From: Heliocidaris erythrogramma | Lineage: Eukaryota > Echinodermata > Echinoidea > Camarodonta > Echinometridae | Length of the DNA stretch: 64,000 nucleotides | Direction: 5' to 3' | Assembly (NCBI GenBank): GCA_025617745.1 | Contig: CM046869.1 | Location: 4,922,244 to 4,986,243 of the forward strand | In this document: positions 21,915-35,276 of the stretch, in pieces | Layout: each line of letters starts with the position of its first letter | Position numbering within the stretch: the first letter of the stretch is position 1 | Notes under the pieces: generated by a model | Told to the model about the DNA's origin: nothing | Database searches by the model: none | Seen by the model: the letters and a program-made list of their open reading frames with translations, nothing else | Translations under genes and position numbers: made by a program

Positions 21915-22031
21915 ACTTGTTAAACAAGCGGCTCTTTTGCTATTGCTAAGCACCTTTTAAGAAAGGTAAAGGTGCTTACTTACACCTTACCAGGAACTGG
22001 CTGGACCCCAGTACTACCAAGGAGACCAACA

Positions 22032-22672
22032 CCAGGACCCCGTTTCACAAAACTTGTTATCAATAAAAAGTTACAATAATTGTTATAAGCTACTGAAATC
22101 CTTGCATCTGATTGACTGAGAGCAAATTTGTCATAGAAATGGGGCAGTTGTTATTAATAAAATATACTATTAATACATGGTTGGGAGAGCGTTGGTGCGA
22201 TCTGGCAACACAAAGGTTTTTATCGTGGTGTACTATACGCACTAGGCGCGAGCCGAGTGTGTTGGACACCACGATAAAAACTTGCGTGTTGCCGGATCGC
22301 ACTAACGCACGAACTCACAACCATGTATTAATAATGTTATGAAACGGGTCGGCAATATGATTATGAAGTCTATAAAAATGGTTATGAACCCCATAGAAAC
22401 GCCAAGAGTCGCACAGTCATTGAGGCTGCCATTTGCTTTCCTCGATGACATCACATAAGCGCAGCCAACCAAAGTCACGCGCGTTTCTGTGCGCGAATGT
22501 AATCCCTGGCTAAAATGACAATGAAACTACGCGATTTCATTGCCGTGCGTTAGTACCTTTTTGCCGTGCGTTGGTACTTTTTTTTGCACGGTCACGTGGT
22601 GTTATTTGACCAATCAGGATGGCTACATTCTTGAACCCGTATTATAACAAGTTTTATGAAACAGGTCCCTGG
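22032..22672. mobile_element. Foldback element with CCAGG..GTTTCA ends
   Basis: The ends CCAGGACCCCGTTTCACAAA and, in complement, CCAGGGACCTGTTTCATAAA are followed by AACTTGTTAT on both sides. The interior includes a separate palindrome (22168-22333) and a second GTTATGAAACGGGTC at 22335-22349, so this is nested or composite. The ends resemble those of the foldbacks at 23945, 41906 and 57635. Confidence 0.65.
22168..22333. repeat. Imperfect palindrome, ~70-bp arms
   Basis: The left arm runs TATTAATACATGGTT, then GCGATCTGGCAACAC, then TTTTTATCGTGGTGT. The right arm is its mirrored complement, ending AACCATGTATTAATA. The loop is about 25-35 bp. Confidence 0.75.
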
Positions 22673-22679
22673 CCGACAA

Positions 22680-23350
22680 CAGACCAAACAAAAAGTTACA
22701 TTACCAAGGATGGCGGTGTATATCAAAGAGGTGCTTATAAAAGACACGCTGGTATATGACAAGCTGGAGATAAAATTGATAGCATGTCTCACGATTTCAA
22801 TGAACAATGCAGGTTTTATCTTTAAAAAGTTCACCTAATCAAATGTATTATTTGTAGTCACCATCCTGATAAAAAGTGACACATCAAAGGGAATTTTACT
22901 AAGCTTGAAAAGAGAGATAGTTCCTATTCTTTGAGTAAGGATGAAAATCAGTAATTCACAAAGGGACTTACCCCTTCGTGTTTCGATCCTATTGTCATAG
23001 ATCATTTAGCAATATTTCTATTATGTTGGGTCGTTATTTCGCTTTGGAATCCTACATGGCTTTCAAAGGGATGCTACTAAAGCCGCATTGATAAGAATTG
23101 ATATGAATGACATACTGCCTCAAACTATTTTGTAATATCTAAATGCAACAAAAGAAGGTGTGCGTGAGAAACCAGCGATACATAATGCTTGAGGTTGAAA
23201 TGGAAATGCTCCATCCCAGTCAGATTCGGCATTTTTAAGTAAGCTTAAAGAAAATGGAAAAGTGAAAAATGATCAGTCTGGAAGCATATCACAGCAGAAA
23301 TGTTCCCTGCAAAGAATCGCTTTTCAAATGCAGCCCTCATATTCGAAATA
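22680..23350. other. No recognisable feature
   Basis: AT-rich, without a domain-bearing frame or repeat boundary that I can support. Confidence 0.4.
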
Positions 23351-23359
23351 TGAGCAATA

Positions 23360-23600
23360 ATTGCAAAAGTTTGTAGCAACTTTGCAACTTTGCACATGTG
23401 TGTGTAGTTCCATAATTATGTCCGATTTCTGTGTGCAGTGCATGAGACTTTCAGCAAGATTGAGACAATTTCTTATCATTTTGATCATTCCAAAATCTAA
23501 CAGTATACATCAATTCTTACTTACTGCATCAAGACAGTTTTCTTTATGTAGTAGCATGACCAGTACTCAACTTCAAACTCTCTTCTTCCAAATGGAAATG
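23360..23600. repeat. Dispersed repeat, copy 1
   Basis: Shares the order of words GTGTGTAGT, TTTCTGTGTGCAGTG, ATTGAGTCAATTTCTT-like and CATCAATTCTTA with 61530-61745 in the same orientation. The family is unknown. Confidence 0.6.
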
Positions 23601-23944
23601 TAACGTATTCATCAGGGGTTTTTTTTTGAGAACTCTATAAGGATCAATATTCACAAGATTCCGTGTATACATCAAATGTCGTTTGGTTGACATCATGATA
23701 CTACTCATGTGTACTAAGTGGTTGACATGGTTTAAGACATAATAACAACACAAATTAGACCTAATCTTCACGTAAGCTATGATCACATTGGTCTAGTCTG
23801 TTAATAACACGTTAAGAGACGAGAAAGCCTGTGCAATAAACCCCTTTTAAGGTCGATAAGATTATGTTTAAAATCGAGACTGGGTGATAATGGTTGTTTG
23901 GTGCACATTTTTTGACATGTGACTTTTCAATGCAGGACCTGCAC

Positions 23945-24082
23945 GGGGAGCGTTTCATCAAGTGTTTTGTCAGTGATTTTTACCGACAACTGTTATAAGC
24001 TACTGATATCGTTGGATCTGATTGGCTGAGAGCAAATTTGTCAGTAAAAATCACTGACAAAACGCTTGATGAAACACTCCCC
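23945..24082. mobile_element. Palindromic foldback MITE, copy 1
   Basis: The arms of ~39 bp start GGGGAGCGTTTCATCAAG and contain TTTTGTCAGTGATTTTTAC; the right arm is the complement ending at 24082. The centre is GACAACTGTTATAAGCTACT and following. Copies of the same family lie at 41906 and 42107. Confidence 0.85.
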
Positions 24083-24119
24083 TGATAGCTACATCTACTG
24101 TAAGTCGCAATCTAACCTT

Positions 24120-24385
24120 TGTAGTAATTTGATTTGTGGAAAAGAAGAAAAAATCAGAGAAGCAGATTGGTGAAAGTTTGAATGAAATCAGAAAAGTAAT
24201 AAGCAAGTTGCCATTTTTTAAAAAGTGGTAATCACTAATTATGGAGTGTCAAATTGGCCGTATCGGTAATGTCACTTTGATGTAACGGCGGTCAACTTTC
24301 CCATTCGCTCCAAAACAAAAATGACTAATATGTGAAGTTTTCAAAATTTATAACTCAGTAGGATCTTTTTCTTTGTTGAGGAAAT
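24120..24385 (-). repeat. Dispersed MITE-like repeat, inverted partner of 40915-41180
   Basis: Read on the minus strand it shares AAAGATCCTACTGAGT, then ACATTACC-ATT-GGCC, then TTCATTCAAACTTTCACC with 40915-41180. Words such as GAAAGTTTGA and AAATC-GA also occur in the TTAA elements at 11419 and 34560, suggesting a common ancestry. Confidence 0.6.
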
Positions 24386-24399
24386 AATTGAGATCCCTG

Positions 24400-27300
24400 A
24401 TCATTATCTAAGTTACTTTATAACTGTCAACGGTTTATTGGAATATCTAAAGCATCATTTCCTTAATTCATTTCATTACTTCATGGGGGAAAGCCCCGAC
24501 AAAAAACCGTTTGGAAGCCAAGCCGACATCCTACATAAATTGTACTTTCTTAAAAGACATTTTCAGATATAATGAATGAAATCTGGCACCTGACGGGCAT
24601 CCAGTTTTAGAGAACAATTTGTATTTTCCTAAAAGAAACTTGAAATCTTCAAATATAATAACTAAAATAGCACCTTAAATACCAGAAATATTTTATTACC
24701 CCCACGATAAGTCCAAAACAAAATATGCTCCTTGAAAGTTGAATAATGAGCGTCTTCGAAATGCGAAAAATGTTAGTTACCCCGTGATTTCTTGATAAAT
24801 AAGATTGTTTTCGAATGTTTGCTTGATTTAACACGTCGAAATTAGGGTTCTTGGAAGGAATAAATGAGACTGATTCTATCGCAAACAAGGAGCACTTCCG
24901 TGCCTATAAATACATTCTTGTGTTTGTCAATCTATTGTTGCGAGCCAACATTACATCGATGTATTACACGGTATAGTTGTACCGAATATTTGATTTGCCT
25001 TTCTTTTCCTTCCATGCTTGTAGATGGATTAAGAGAAATGTTTGCTAGTTTGCCGGTAGTTTTGCACCTCGAATGAAAATTTTCGATTTCAGTTGGAAAC
25101 GGAATATTTATTTAGCCTCAATCTGGCACAAAAGTATGGTACATACGTTTCATCGTGGTGATTGATGGCGCATTGGCCGTGAGTGACGGTTGCCGGATTC
25201 GCATATTCCTTTTTACCTTCTTTTTTCGGGGGGGGGGGGGGGGGGTAAACGAGACGAGAAGAGGCAACTGGCCAATTCATCTCTTTGGTCACATTAACCG
25301 AAAAGAAAGTACAAATGATTAGAGACCGTTTTCATGACAATTCTTTTTGTGGTACATCGTCGGCCTCGCTGAAGTTTTCGTAAGCCCATTTCGTCATTAT
25401 AGGATCTACCTATACAAAATCCTTCTTTCCTTAGAGATCAGATTTCATATCTATCATAAAAGTCCTTAACAGAGTCTTTACACTCCTGACATAGTGTGTA
25501 TGAATGTTTTAAATTCAAAAGTCAAATAAAGTAACGGTTTTCAATTTATACACTCCTAATGCCATGACTATTTCTATAAATCGCAGGCAAGCTTCTTCAA
25601 ATGCGAATTGAATTGCAGTAAAAATATCTGACATGATAAAGGATGATAAATTCCTTCACACTACTTGGTCACTCGTTTTACCTGAACAGCTTAAATGGGT
25701 CAAGCCATACCCTTTTCTTTTAAAATGTGAGTCATACCATGTTCTTGACCATTTCAATTAAATAACACTTCCAACCTACCTACATTGTAACGCCCCATTG
25801 TAGGCGCACTTTCTGAAGGGCATAACAAGGTTATGAAAGCTTGAAACTAGTACATGACATGTATATCTGATGTCGATGTATTCATGCGAAAAATATACAA
25901 ATATGTGGCTTGGTTTAACCCGCTGAGTGTGTAAATACAACAAGAATGGAGGCATTTTTATCGCACTAGCGAAAGAGGGGGATCATCTATATGAACGTGC
26001 TATTTCAACTGTCATTTAACTGTTAACCTAGTTGCGTACGAAAAGTGGTGACGAAAAATATTCAATTGACACGACGGGTGCACAACGTGACTTATCTCTG
26101 CAAGATTATACTAATTCATTCCTACGCAAATCGATGATTATATTAGGAAAAATGCAAGAGCGATGCATTATCATGTTATAAAAAATATGGATAACAAATT
26201 TTTGTTTTGGTCTAAGAAACATTCGAAGAAATTATCCTTTCGAAATTCAAATAAAATTATAACCATTTCTATCATTATCATTTAGCAAACAAGTATAAAG
26301 TGCACAAAGTGATAATTAAATATTAAGCAAATATGTATAGGCCATAGTGGACTTTGTTTATCTGGCATGATCATATTAAATGAACCCATTTTTACCTCAT
26401 CCATTCTGAAAGACACAATGAAAACTCCATCTGTATAGTGTGCATTTAATGAATTATGATAAGATAATGACGATAACCCGATATCACAATACATGGCCCT
26501 CGTATGACCTCTAAAGTCATGCCTTACTAAGCAGAACTGTGATAAACATATTCAGTAAATGCCGGTAATGTATTCTCAGAAACGTCCATAAAGACTTCTA
26601 AAATTTACAACATGCAGTATGAGGATTCATTTTCTGTATGGTCATGAGAGCTTCACAATAATGTTTTATTTTCACGCAGCAGGAGTCGTTCTAGACACTA
26701 AACCAAAGTTTTGTTTTGTCGAACTTCCGAAAAAAATGATTTTTAAAGTATTGACTTAGACTTTATTACACTTTAAATCTTTCTGTCTCCATTAAAAACC
26801 AATAACGGCATTGTAACCATATGATTAATGAAGACACTGACGATCACGCCAAGCCAGGATTCTAAAATTTGAAAATGAGACACACAATAAATTCGAACTG
26901 GTATGGGCTGCAAGACAGTCATCCCCCAAATTGTGAGTGAAATAAGAAATAAGGCCCATATAACTTTGCTGAAGAATTGAGGCCATTTTTGGAGAAAATA
27001 AAACAGAAAAGACGCAGACTGGCATGATTATCCTTAAATACATGTTCGTATGACATGGAGAGAAGAGAATGAAAAGAAGTTAAAAGTGAAACTTACAAAC
27101 GTGACTGTTTTCATTTTACTCTATATACCCCTCGCACCTCCTCGAAACTTCTTGTCTTCGCCTTGACAGTGAATTGAACATTATTAATACGACTGCTTCT
27201 TACACATCCAATTTACTGTAATGCACTGATGCAAGATGCATACTGCTAAAAACATAACTTTTTTCTAGAGCGGCTTCTTTTGAATGTAACCACCAGTTCC

Positions 27301-28769
27301 ACAGAGCAAAGATGCGCTCTATGAAAAATCAATTTTGTTCTTTTCAAGCTTGTCACATCGGTTAGACCTCCAGTCAAGTTGATTGTTTATGCTCAGTGAA
27401 ATGATCGGATCTGTGACACCTAGAAGGTCATGAAAGACAATGATTATGTATTGTGACATAGTCAAATATTGTAAACTATTCTAAGATAGACTTGAACGAT
27501 CAGTCTTCTCCGATATAAGCAGCGCGTATACACGGTCAATATAATATTCCCCTTTCCACAATGGAGTGACTTTCACTTTCCGACTTCACTTTCATAAAGG
27601 TCTATATACACACGTGCATTCCGAAAAGTATATCTGGTTTGGTATGTACGCATTATTATGTTACCATGATCTCAAGTGGAGACTTTAATCACTTCAAGTA
27701 AACGCATTTCGTACCGGTGAGACAAGCATGATCATTTTTGCAATAAAGCTTTTGATTCTATACAGCTATGCTTCCTATTAAGTTTCATCGTTCAGGGTAT
27801 TCTTGTACATACTATTCATAATGCTCCAGGTATTAGTATAGTTGGCAAAATCTTCGTTGAAATGTGTTTCTATTTTATGAAACCAACTTGGAATAGCATA
27901 TCTCACAATCAATTCAAATTCAGTGCTTTGCATGGAGTTGATTTACTTACTTTTATCAAGTTTTCCCCCACGTACATCAGCCCTTCCTTCGTCAGCATGG
28001 CCACATTTCAAAGTTTAAGCAGATAAATATCCAGGAACTTAAAATCAACTTCAGAAAATTATGGACCAAGATCACAAATTCATTCCAAATATAGTTCGAC
28101 CTTATTTCGAAGAGAGGTGCATGTAGCAAGGCGGTGGTGTTCGCAAAAAAGTCTACAGTCTACTAAGTTATCAAAGCTCGTTATAGGTCCTCATTGAGCT
28201 TTCAGATGACTAGCTGAGGAAGAGCAACAAAGGAATCCGTCAATTTTAACGAGTGTTCAAGCAATGGAAGAAATAAAATCCCCTCTTTTTTCGACTGACA
28301 AAATCCATGTATCGTGTCAGTGCGCAGCTAGCTCCACACAGTGGTGTTATGGTCCTATGATTCACTAAACAATCCATATACCTTCTCAACCGTGTACTCT
28401 GTCAATAGACCAGGGGTCCAAATACCCCCCCCCCCCTCTCTCACTCTCTCTCTCTCTCTGTCTCTATCTTTCTTTCTCAGTTTTCTCTCAATTACAATAT
28501 TATCCTCCCTACTCGCTGTTCATATTTTTCTTATAATTATTCTTTAAATTCATATATATCAGTCTATACATAATATCTTTTCATCACACCCTCTTCCTTT
28601 TTTCATATTAACATGTTTCATTTACATTATGAGGACCATCCCCTTTTTCTCTCTAACTCATCATTTAGTAATCTATTCCCATCCTGTTTCCATCTTCTGT
28701 CTGTCAATATCTCTCTTTCTTTCTCTTTATTGTTTAACCCCACTTTTTCCACCCTCTTTCTGTTTTCGC

Positions 28770-28800
<31 letters not shown>

Positions 28801-29280
28801 AACCCCTGTTTATTTCCCATCCTGCCCATTGATATGTCCTTCGTTGTTTTCGTAACCATAAACATTCGTTTTCTTCCCATTTCCCTCTACCCGTCCGTAT
28901 TTATCTATCTTTATAACAATTGGTACTGGAATTTGGCAAGTCATTAACAGAAATAAGACCACCCTTCCGCACCATTCAAACAAATATTTCCGTTTGTTTT
29001 CTCTTATATATGCTGAAATGTGGCGTTGCTGGGGAGAACTGATCAGATAAAGAGCTGTAGATTTGTCCTACATAAGAAAACAAAAAAGTTCAAAATCTGA
29101 CAAAGTCACACACAAACAAAGGCTCGTGTAGGCCTATTGTCGACAGGGTCACCAAATCAAACAAATTATGCAAGCTCTGTTCTTTGTAATTCTGGAAGAA
29201 GAAAAACATGGCAATGTCACCATGCGTCATCATAATTAAGTCATTATAGCTTGCAGATTTGTGGGCAACTAATTACAAAA
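24400..29280. other. Long unique AT-rich stretch without recognised genes
   Basis: No exon with a known domain, RNA gene or complete transposon was seen. It contains a poly-G run at 25228-25245, a poly-C plus CT microsatellite at 28425-28460, a second C-run plus CT tract at 28770-28800, and CT-rich sequence between them. The open frames of 60-80 codons show no domain. It may be intronic to the minus-strand gene. Confidence 0.45.
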
Positions 29281-29291
29281 AACCTCTCCAT

Positions 29292-29620
29292 CAGGGGCGG
29301 ATCCAGGATTGAGTATAAGAGGGGGCACAAAAATGAAGGTTTGTCAACTTTTGGAAAAGGTAGACCCGTTTCTTTTTGGTCTCGCCAGCTTCTCGAAAAG
29401 TCCCTCAGCGGGGGGGGGGGGGGGGGGGGGGGTATGGGGGTCCAGGTCCCCTCCATAATTCCCTGACAAGCAAAAAAAAAAGGTCTTCAAAGGTCTTCAT
29501 TCTAAAAGGGGGGCATGCACCATCGACAAAATGGCGGATCGTCTATGGTCAAAATGCATACTTTTCTTCCAAGGGGGGGGGGGGGCACGGGCCGGAAGTG
29601 CCACCCTGGATCCGCCAATG
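29292..29620. mobile_element. hAT-like non-autonomous element with perfect 8-bp duplication
   Basis: CTCTCCAT at 29284-29291 is repeated at 29621-29628. The ends are CAGGGGCGGATCCAGG and, in complement, CATTGGCGGATCCAGG. The interior includes poly-G runs at about 29410-29432 and 29574-29585. The truncated copy at 10606 belongs to the same family. Confidence 0.85.
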
Positions 29621-29639
29621 CTCTCCATAACATTTACTA

Positions 29640-31610
29640 ACTGATTCATGTCGTGAATTCATCAACAGTCTGATAAGAAAGAAAGGGGTTAACTCCTGAA
29701 CTTATTTTAGGATGATACTCAAAGGCTGATAAGTATATATTATGCAAATCAGGCCAGTGAGAAATAATCAGGTGGTCACAAAAAGCAGACTTAAAATGGG
29801 GAAGTGCTTTTTGGGAAGACACTTTTTATTCAAGACTGTGAAAAAAAAATATTGAGAGGAAAAAAAAAACGAATTAAAAATGTGATTTTCACCGCATTTT
29901 CCATCCGCAAATAAATGAAAATGAATGAAGGATAAAAAATAGTCAGAAAGAAGAGATGAGAATATGCTTTTATGGAAAAAAATAAACCTCATATATCATT
30001 TTTGAAATCTCAATTGGATAGTTATAATGTCCATGCACGAAATATATGAGATTAAGTTTCTAAATATCGAGATTCAATATCTTCAACTTCTTGATAAACT
30101 GTCCGAATACCTGTAGCCAAATGGTCATAATGCGAAACAAAAAGTAAAAAAAAAAGAAGCTAAATAGGGCTATTATCACAAACGTAATAGAATAATTGCT
30201 CCAGGTCAACATAAATATCCATCGCGAAATTTGTCATATAAAGAGAAACAAGTGTTATCTCGCATATCTCTCGATTATAAAGCCCATTTGGAATTGTAGA
30301 TAATCGGTTTATTTTGGTATCCATGCAGGATAGAACAAAAATAACGATTATGAAGACTGGAATCTGAGGAATGCCAATTCGTATTTGCTCGACTATGAGT
30401 AGGTGTATTGTCAAGTACATTGTACACACCACACAAAGAGTGATAAAATATGAAGATTAAGTCCAAGTTCTATTCAAAAATTTCCCCTCAAACATTTGCA
30501 TACAGATCGACAAATAAACGGTGCTCTTAATTGATAAACTACGAATCGCCTGTATTTTGTGTGTTCAATAATCACTTTATCATAAACCATATCCCATATA
30601 TGATTAACTATATTCAGACACAACATATACCACTGAGCAATACAGAGCCGTAAACAGTAACAATTTAAGGGTCGCTTTGCTATCGGTTTAGATTTTCGGT
30701 GGATTATAGTCCCATGATTGTGTCTGTCGCATTATTTTTTTCTTCAATAATTGCTATTGGTCTTCGTTATGAAATTGCTGCATGAAAAATAATTCACTGT
30801 CTGGGTTTGTTTACATGTTCACCACCTGGAGCCTGTGAAACAACCGGAACTCTGTAGTTAACCATTTTTTTGTTTGAATTTAATTGTGTTTAATTTAAAC
30901 TGTTTGTTTGCCTCAATGATAAAGTCTGAAAATAATCGAAAACAGAAAACTGACACGAATCGATTCTTTGTTATTGGTAATCGGCGCAGAAAAGGTTGGA
31001 ATGGTCTAGTAAAGTCCTGTGTGAACTATCCTTGAGTTCAATACATAAAATTCTATCAAAAGAAATGCTGCACTGATTTAGTATGATAAATGGTCAACCA
31101 AATAGAATAAATGCACGAAACATTCGATAGAGAAAATCGAAAACTCCTCCTCGTAATCTTGTTCTACTCTGAACTAGAGAGGATTTTTATTCTTATTTTT
31201 ATTTTGTTTTATTAATATTCTGCTTTTATTAATTTTCTTCTTTTTTTTGGGGGGGGGCACTTAAATATTGGAAACTAAAAATAATATTTCATGCAGGGGC
31301 GTTCCTACAGAGCGTGTAAACTTTTACAGAACTGCCTTAGGCATGATTGAAAATCTTAAAAACAATTTTCTTCTTGTCTCAAACTTTGTAAATTTGAAGA
31401 CCCTTTTATTGTTTGAAGATAGAATGAAAATTGTCCACCCCTCCCCTCCCCCTTCTTCAGGATGGTCTATCGACGAACCTGGAAAAGGTCTGTTTGTGTC
31501 TCTGGTACCCTGTCGCCCTAGCCCCTCCCAGCCCCCACCAACCCTCAATTTGACACACCACAACTATTGACAGGTTGACAGAGAGAGAGAGAAGATGTAA
31601 CCCCCCCCCC
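29640..31610. other. No recognisable gene
   Basis: AT-rich, with a G-run at 31249-31256 and a C-rich patch at 31437-31545. None of the frames here shows a known domain. Confidence 0.4.
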
Positions 31611-31617
31611 CCGTGAC

Positions 31618-32245
31618 TTTTTTTTAAAAGAATCTTTTATTACTTCCTTTTTCAAAATAACATTTTCACAATAATCAAAGTAAAATACACGGACAAATAT
31701 ATTCACATGCAGTATCATTGTACCAAATTACATAATATTAATAAGTAACCATAATATTTCACATGCATGTATTAAATAGTAAATTATGCAATATCTGGAA
31801 TTCTTTATTATAATTTTAAAAAAAAGCCCCCCCCCCCCCCCTTGCCATTGTGTCCGTTGTTCCGCCCCAGATTCTAAAAGACTACAGTTCAGAATTGTCT
31901 TCATGATTATGATGTTATTAAGCATACTTAGCTCCCCATGTCCATCCCTACGTCCCAGAAATCATAATTTTCCCATTTTCTAAGGTGTAATGAGAGGGTA
32001 CCTCTCTCCAAGGCCAATTTTTTCTCTTCTAATCGATTGTCTGAAATCATTGCTTTAATTTCTTTTTCGGTCGGAGGTATCGCTCTTTTCCTACAATGGA
32101 AAGTCATATATTTAACTAATAGAATAAGATGATTTACTACATTTTCTCTCCCCACATTTTCCATATTAATTCCTAAATAAATTTTCTCCCAGTTCAAATC
32201 TTTCAAAATAGGATACTTGAATTCAATGCTAACCTTTTCCCACAT
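31618..32245 (-). pseudogene. 3' end of an L1/Tx1-like LINE (ORF2 tail, poly-A)
   Basis: Minus-strand codons 32245-31928 give about 105 residues including N-V-V-N-H-L-I-L-L-V-K-Y, K-E-I-K-A-M-I and L-H-L-R-K-W. This is the pattern found after the reverse-transcriptase domain of L1/Tx1-like LINEs (N-x-I-L-L-x-K-x-x-I, then ..KW). About 300 bp of 3' UTR follows, with AATAAAAG near 31641 (minus strand) and an A-run at 31619-31626, as expected for an L1-type 3' end. It is 5'-truncated; no RT catalytic motif is present. A poly-C run at 31818-31831 lies in the UTR. Confidence 0.55.
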
Positions 32246-32259
32246 ATTTTGAATGTGTC

Positions 32260-34555
32260 ATCGATTGAGTATCGATCAATGGGATTTTCATGCACAATAT
32301 GCAGCCTCTATGCTATCGATTTCATGTACAGCGCGTGCTCATAGGACACCGTTTGCTATGTGCAGCCACCATAAAGTTTCCAATCTGCGGGTTGGGGGTA
32401 TCAGATACTGGGGACAAATGATGATCTCTTGAGAGACGAGAAGAAGGTATCGGACCGATAATGATTGATCTCTGCTAATCAAAACGATGCTGATTGTAAA
32501 GGTTTTCATGAAATTGTGAGGAATGAAACTTTTGGGTGGTTTTGATCGAACGCTTGGAAGAAAAACAAGTGGATAAGGACGAGGAAAGTGGGAAATGGTC
32601 ATATATAGTTTGGAAGGAGAATGGTGTAGACGAAGAAAGAAAGAGATTAAGACACTAAATAAAGTGAGCTAGCCTGGGTATATTTCTTTTCAAAAGTGAG
32701 AGAGAAAAGAGGATAGGAGTGGAAAAGAGAAGAGACAGACAGATGAAAGTAGGGTGGCAAAAAGGGAGAAGGTTTAATAAATTGACCTTTTTGTTGTCTG
32801 GTTGACGAAGACAAACTGACCAACACAAACATTTTGGGTTTGCCTAGCTTACTCAAATACAACAAGGACACATTTTATTACCTTATACTATTCGTCTGTC
32901 ACCTATCCGACCTACGTCAATACTACAATTCCTGTTTTCAGCTGAAACCTAATGCTCCATCAACTCATACCAAGCTCCAGTAAATATAATCATCGTCAGT
33001 TCTATTCCAGATTATGAACGGTTCAGGGCAGGTTACCAAGGACTGAACAGAGTTTTACCAGGGAAGTGTTAGAGAGACCTGGTTTTACATTTCAAATCGG
33101 ATTAAAATAGCTCATTATGTTTGCGCAAAGTGATCTGAAATGTTTTGACAAAACAAAACATATGAATGGAAATGCCGATTTACAATTGTATTGATCAGAG
33201 TGTGTTTACCTTGTTGCTGGACCTGAAACGCTAATGATTTGAATGAATTAAAAATGATTCACAGATTATTATTAGCAAAACAAAACATCATATCCAGCTG
33301 GGTACTGAACAAAGTAGTTGGGCATGGAAATGTCACGCTTCGGTTTGTCTCATAATGACGACACACATAACCAAGCCTTACCCATCAAATATTTTAAGAT
33401 TGGTCTGAACGTACATATTGTAAGTAACCATATAGCCTATTTTGAGTACGGAATTGTATTAAAATGATTCATGAGAAGTACAAGAGAAGCAGTAAATTCC
33501 ATCGCGGTAATTTATAGTCCCAACACTGCACCTAAACCTAACCCTAGACCTAACCCCAAAGCCGATCGCAACACAAGTCATAACCCTGTATCTCATATTA
33601 AAAAAGCCTGGAGCATAATTAGAGAATGTCGAATCATCGATAAGTAACTACTACTAAAAAAACTGCTTGGTCACGAATGACTTCCAAGATCTATGCCATG
33701 TTGTGGTGTCTGATCATCCCACTAGCCATCTTTTACGACTCTGACAGAAACCTTAAGAAATCCCCAAGGATGTTTCGTCACATCAATCGAAGATAAAACC
33801 CCTTTGGAATACCATCCCAGCCATGAGATATCGACAAGTCATCCAGCCTTGGGGTGGAGAATGGGGTAAGGGAGTCCTCCAAAGAGGGGTATGTTGCGAC
33901 TCCTTTCAGATATCAAGCAACGATCAATATACCCCCTTACAGTTACATAAAGATCCTTATATAATGATGGGGTCATTAGGCTGTGTCAGTTTAGAATGTA
34001 TTTTGATTCATGGACCATTCTCTGTTTATCAAAAAGATTCGTGATGCCATCAAGGCTTCTGGACGGGATACACTTTATAAATATCGCGTATCGTGAATTA
34101 ATTTCGATGGAGATATACAACAGGCATATACATTATACAATGATAATAATGGAATTAATATCCAGTGCACAACATACAAACACAGGTGGTAAATAGTGTG
34201 GGTGAATATCAACTGTATAGGGAATAGAGTAAATATTTGCATTAATTTTTAGCATGATAGGACAGCTTCGTTGTCTGTTCTTCTATTGTTTTGAGACATG
34301 TACATGCATATATAGGATTAAATATTTGATGATTTATTATTACAATATCCTTAAAATGACGTATCCAATCACCTTATAGAAATTGTTTTGAATATTTTAT
34401 TTCAAGAAACGATTCTAAAGAAAAAATAATCCATGTACTAATCAAGACTGCCATCAATAACACTACATCACTTTGAACTTTCAACAATTTTTAGAGAGAT
34501 ATGTCTCTCCTGGCCGCAATGCCCTTATTCACCATTAAGCATGTAGAGGGCAACT
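32260..34555. other. No recognisable gene
   Basis: AT-rich unique DNA. A short CCTAAACCTAACCCTAGACC patch near 33530 is only loosely telomere-like. No domain-bearing frame was found. Confidence 0.4.
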
Positions 34556-34559
34556 TCTC

Positions 34560-35110
34560 TTAAAGGTGAAGTCCACCCCAATATCAACTTGGATTTAAAA
34601 GAAACAGAAAAAAAAATAAAGGAACAGATCAATGAAAGTTTGAGCAAAATCCGATAAGAAATAATTAACTTTTGAAGTTGTAATAAATCAAAACACAAAC
34701 TTGCAACTCCGTGACGTATCTTGCGAGCTCCTCTCCCATTCGCCATTTGCCCTGTATTGAAAAAGTCATAAATTTCCATTTTCTCTAAAGAAAATATTTG
34801 ATCATACATGTACCATATATATAAACATTTCAATTATGCTTAAACACAAAAACCTGTATGATACAAATCTATTCCCTCATCAAAAACGAAAAAATAAAAA
34901 AAATTATGAAGTTTTCTGCACTGAGCAAATGGGAGAGGAGCTCGCTAGATACGTCACGGAATTGCCAGTTTGTTTGATTGATCACAACTTCAAACATTCA
35001 GAACTGTCTTACTTCGTATCAGATTCTGCTCAAACTTTTACTAATCGGTTTCTCTCATTTTTCTGCTGTTATTCAGATCAACTGAATACCAGGGTGGACT
35101 TTCCCTTTAA
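34560..35110. mobile_element. TTAA MITE, copy C
   Basis: TTAA at 34560-34563 and 35107-35110 flanks AGGTGAAGTCCACCC and, in complement, AGGGAAAGTCCACCC. The inner parts are also inverted: GGGAGAGGAGCTCG occurs on the plus strand near 34930 and on the minus strand near 34730, and GAAAGTTTGAGCAAAATCCG near 34633 faces its complement near 35030. The interior frames are mirrored repeats, not genes. Confidence 0.8.
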
Positions 35111-35276
35111 TGATATTAGGTACTTGCCAGTATACAAGAAAGTGGGAGTCGCCTGGGAGTTAATATGTTTGAAGTAGGAGAACGGGGCGTGTTACAAGTC
35201 GACAAGTAAATAAGAAAGGTACACATAGAAACAATAACAATGAATAGGATTTGAAGGTTTGCATGGTGAAGTTGTA

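Noticed and set aside
23361-23603. 80-codon open frame on the plus strand
   Set aside because: Lies wholly in a dispersed repeat also present at 61530-61760, where the frame is not kept.
33525-33565. Telomere-like CCTAACCC words
   Set aside because: Only a few degenerate units; too short and irregular for an interstitial telomere.
34525-35177. Two open frames of 102 and 113 codons on opposite strands
   Set aside because: They lie in the mirrored halves of the TTAA element at 34560-35110 and reflect the inverted repeat.
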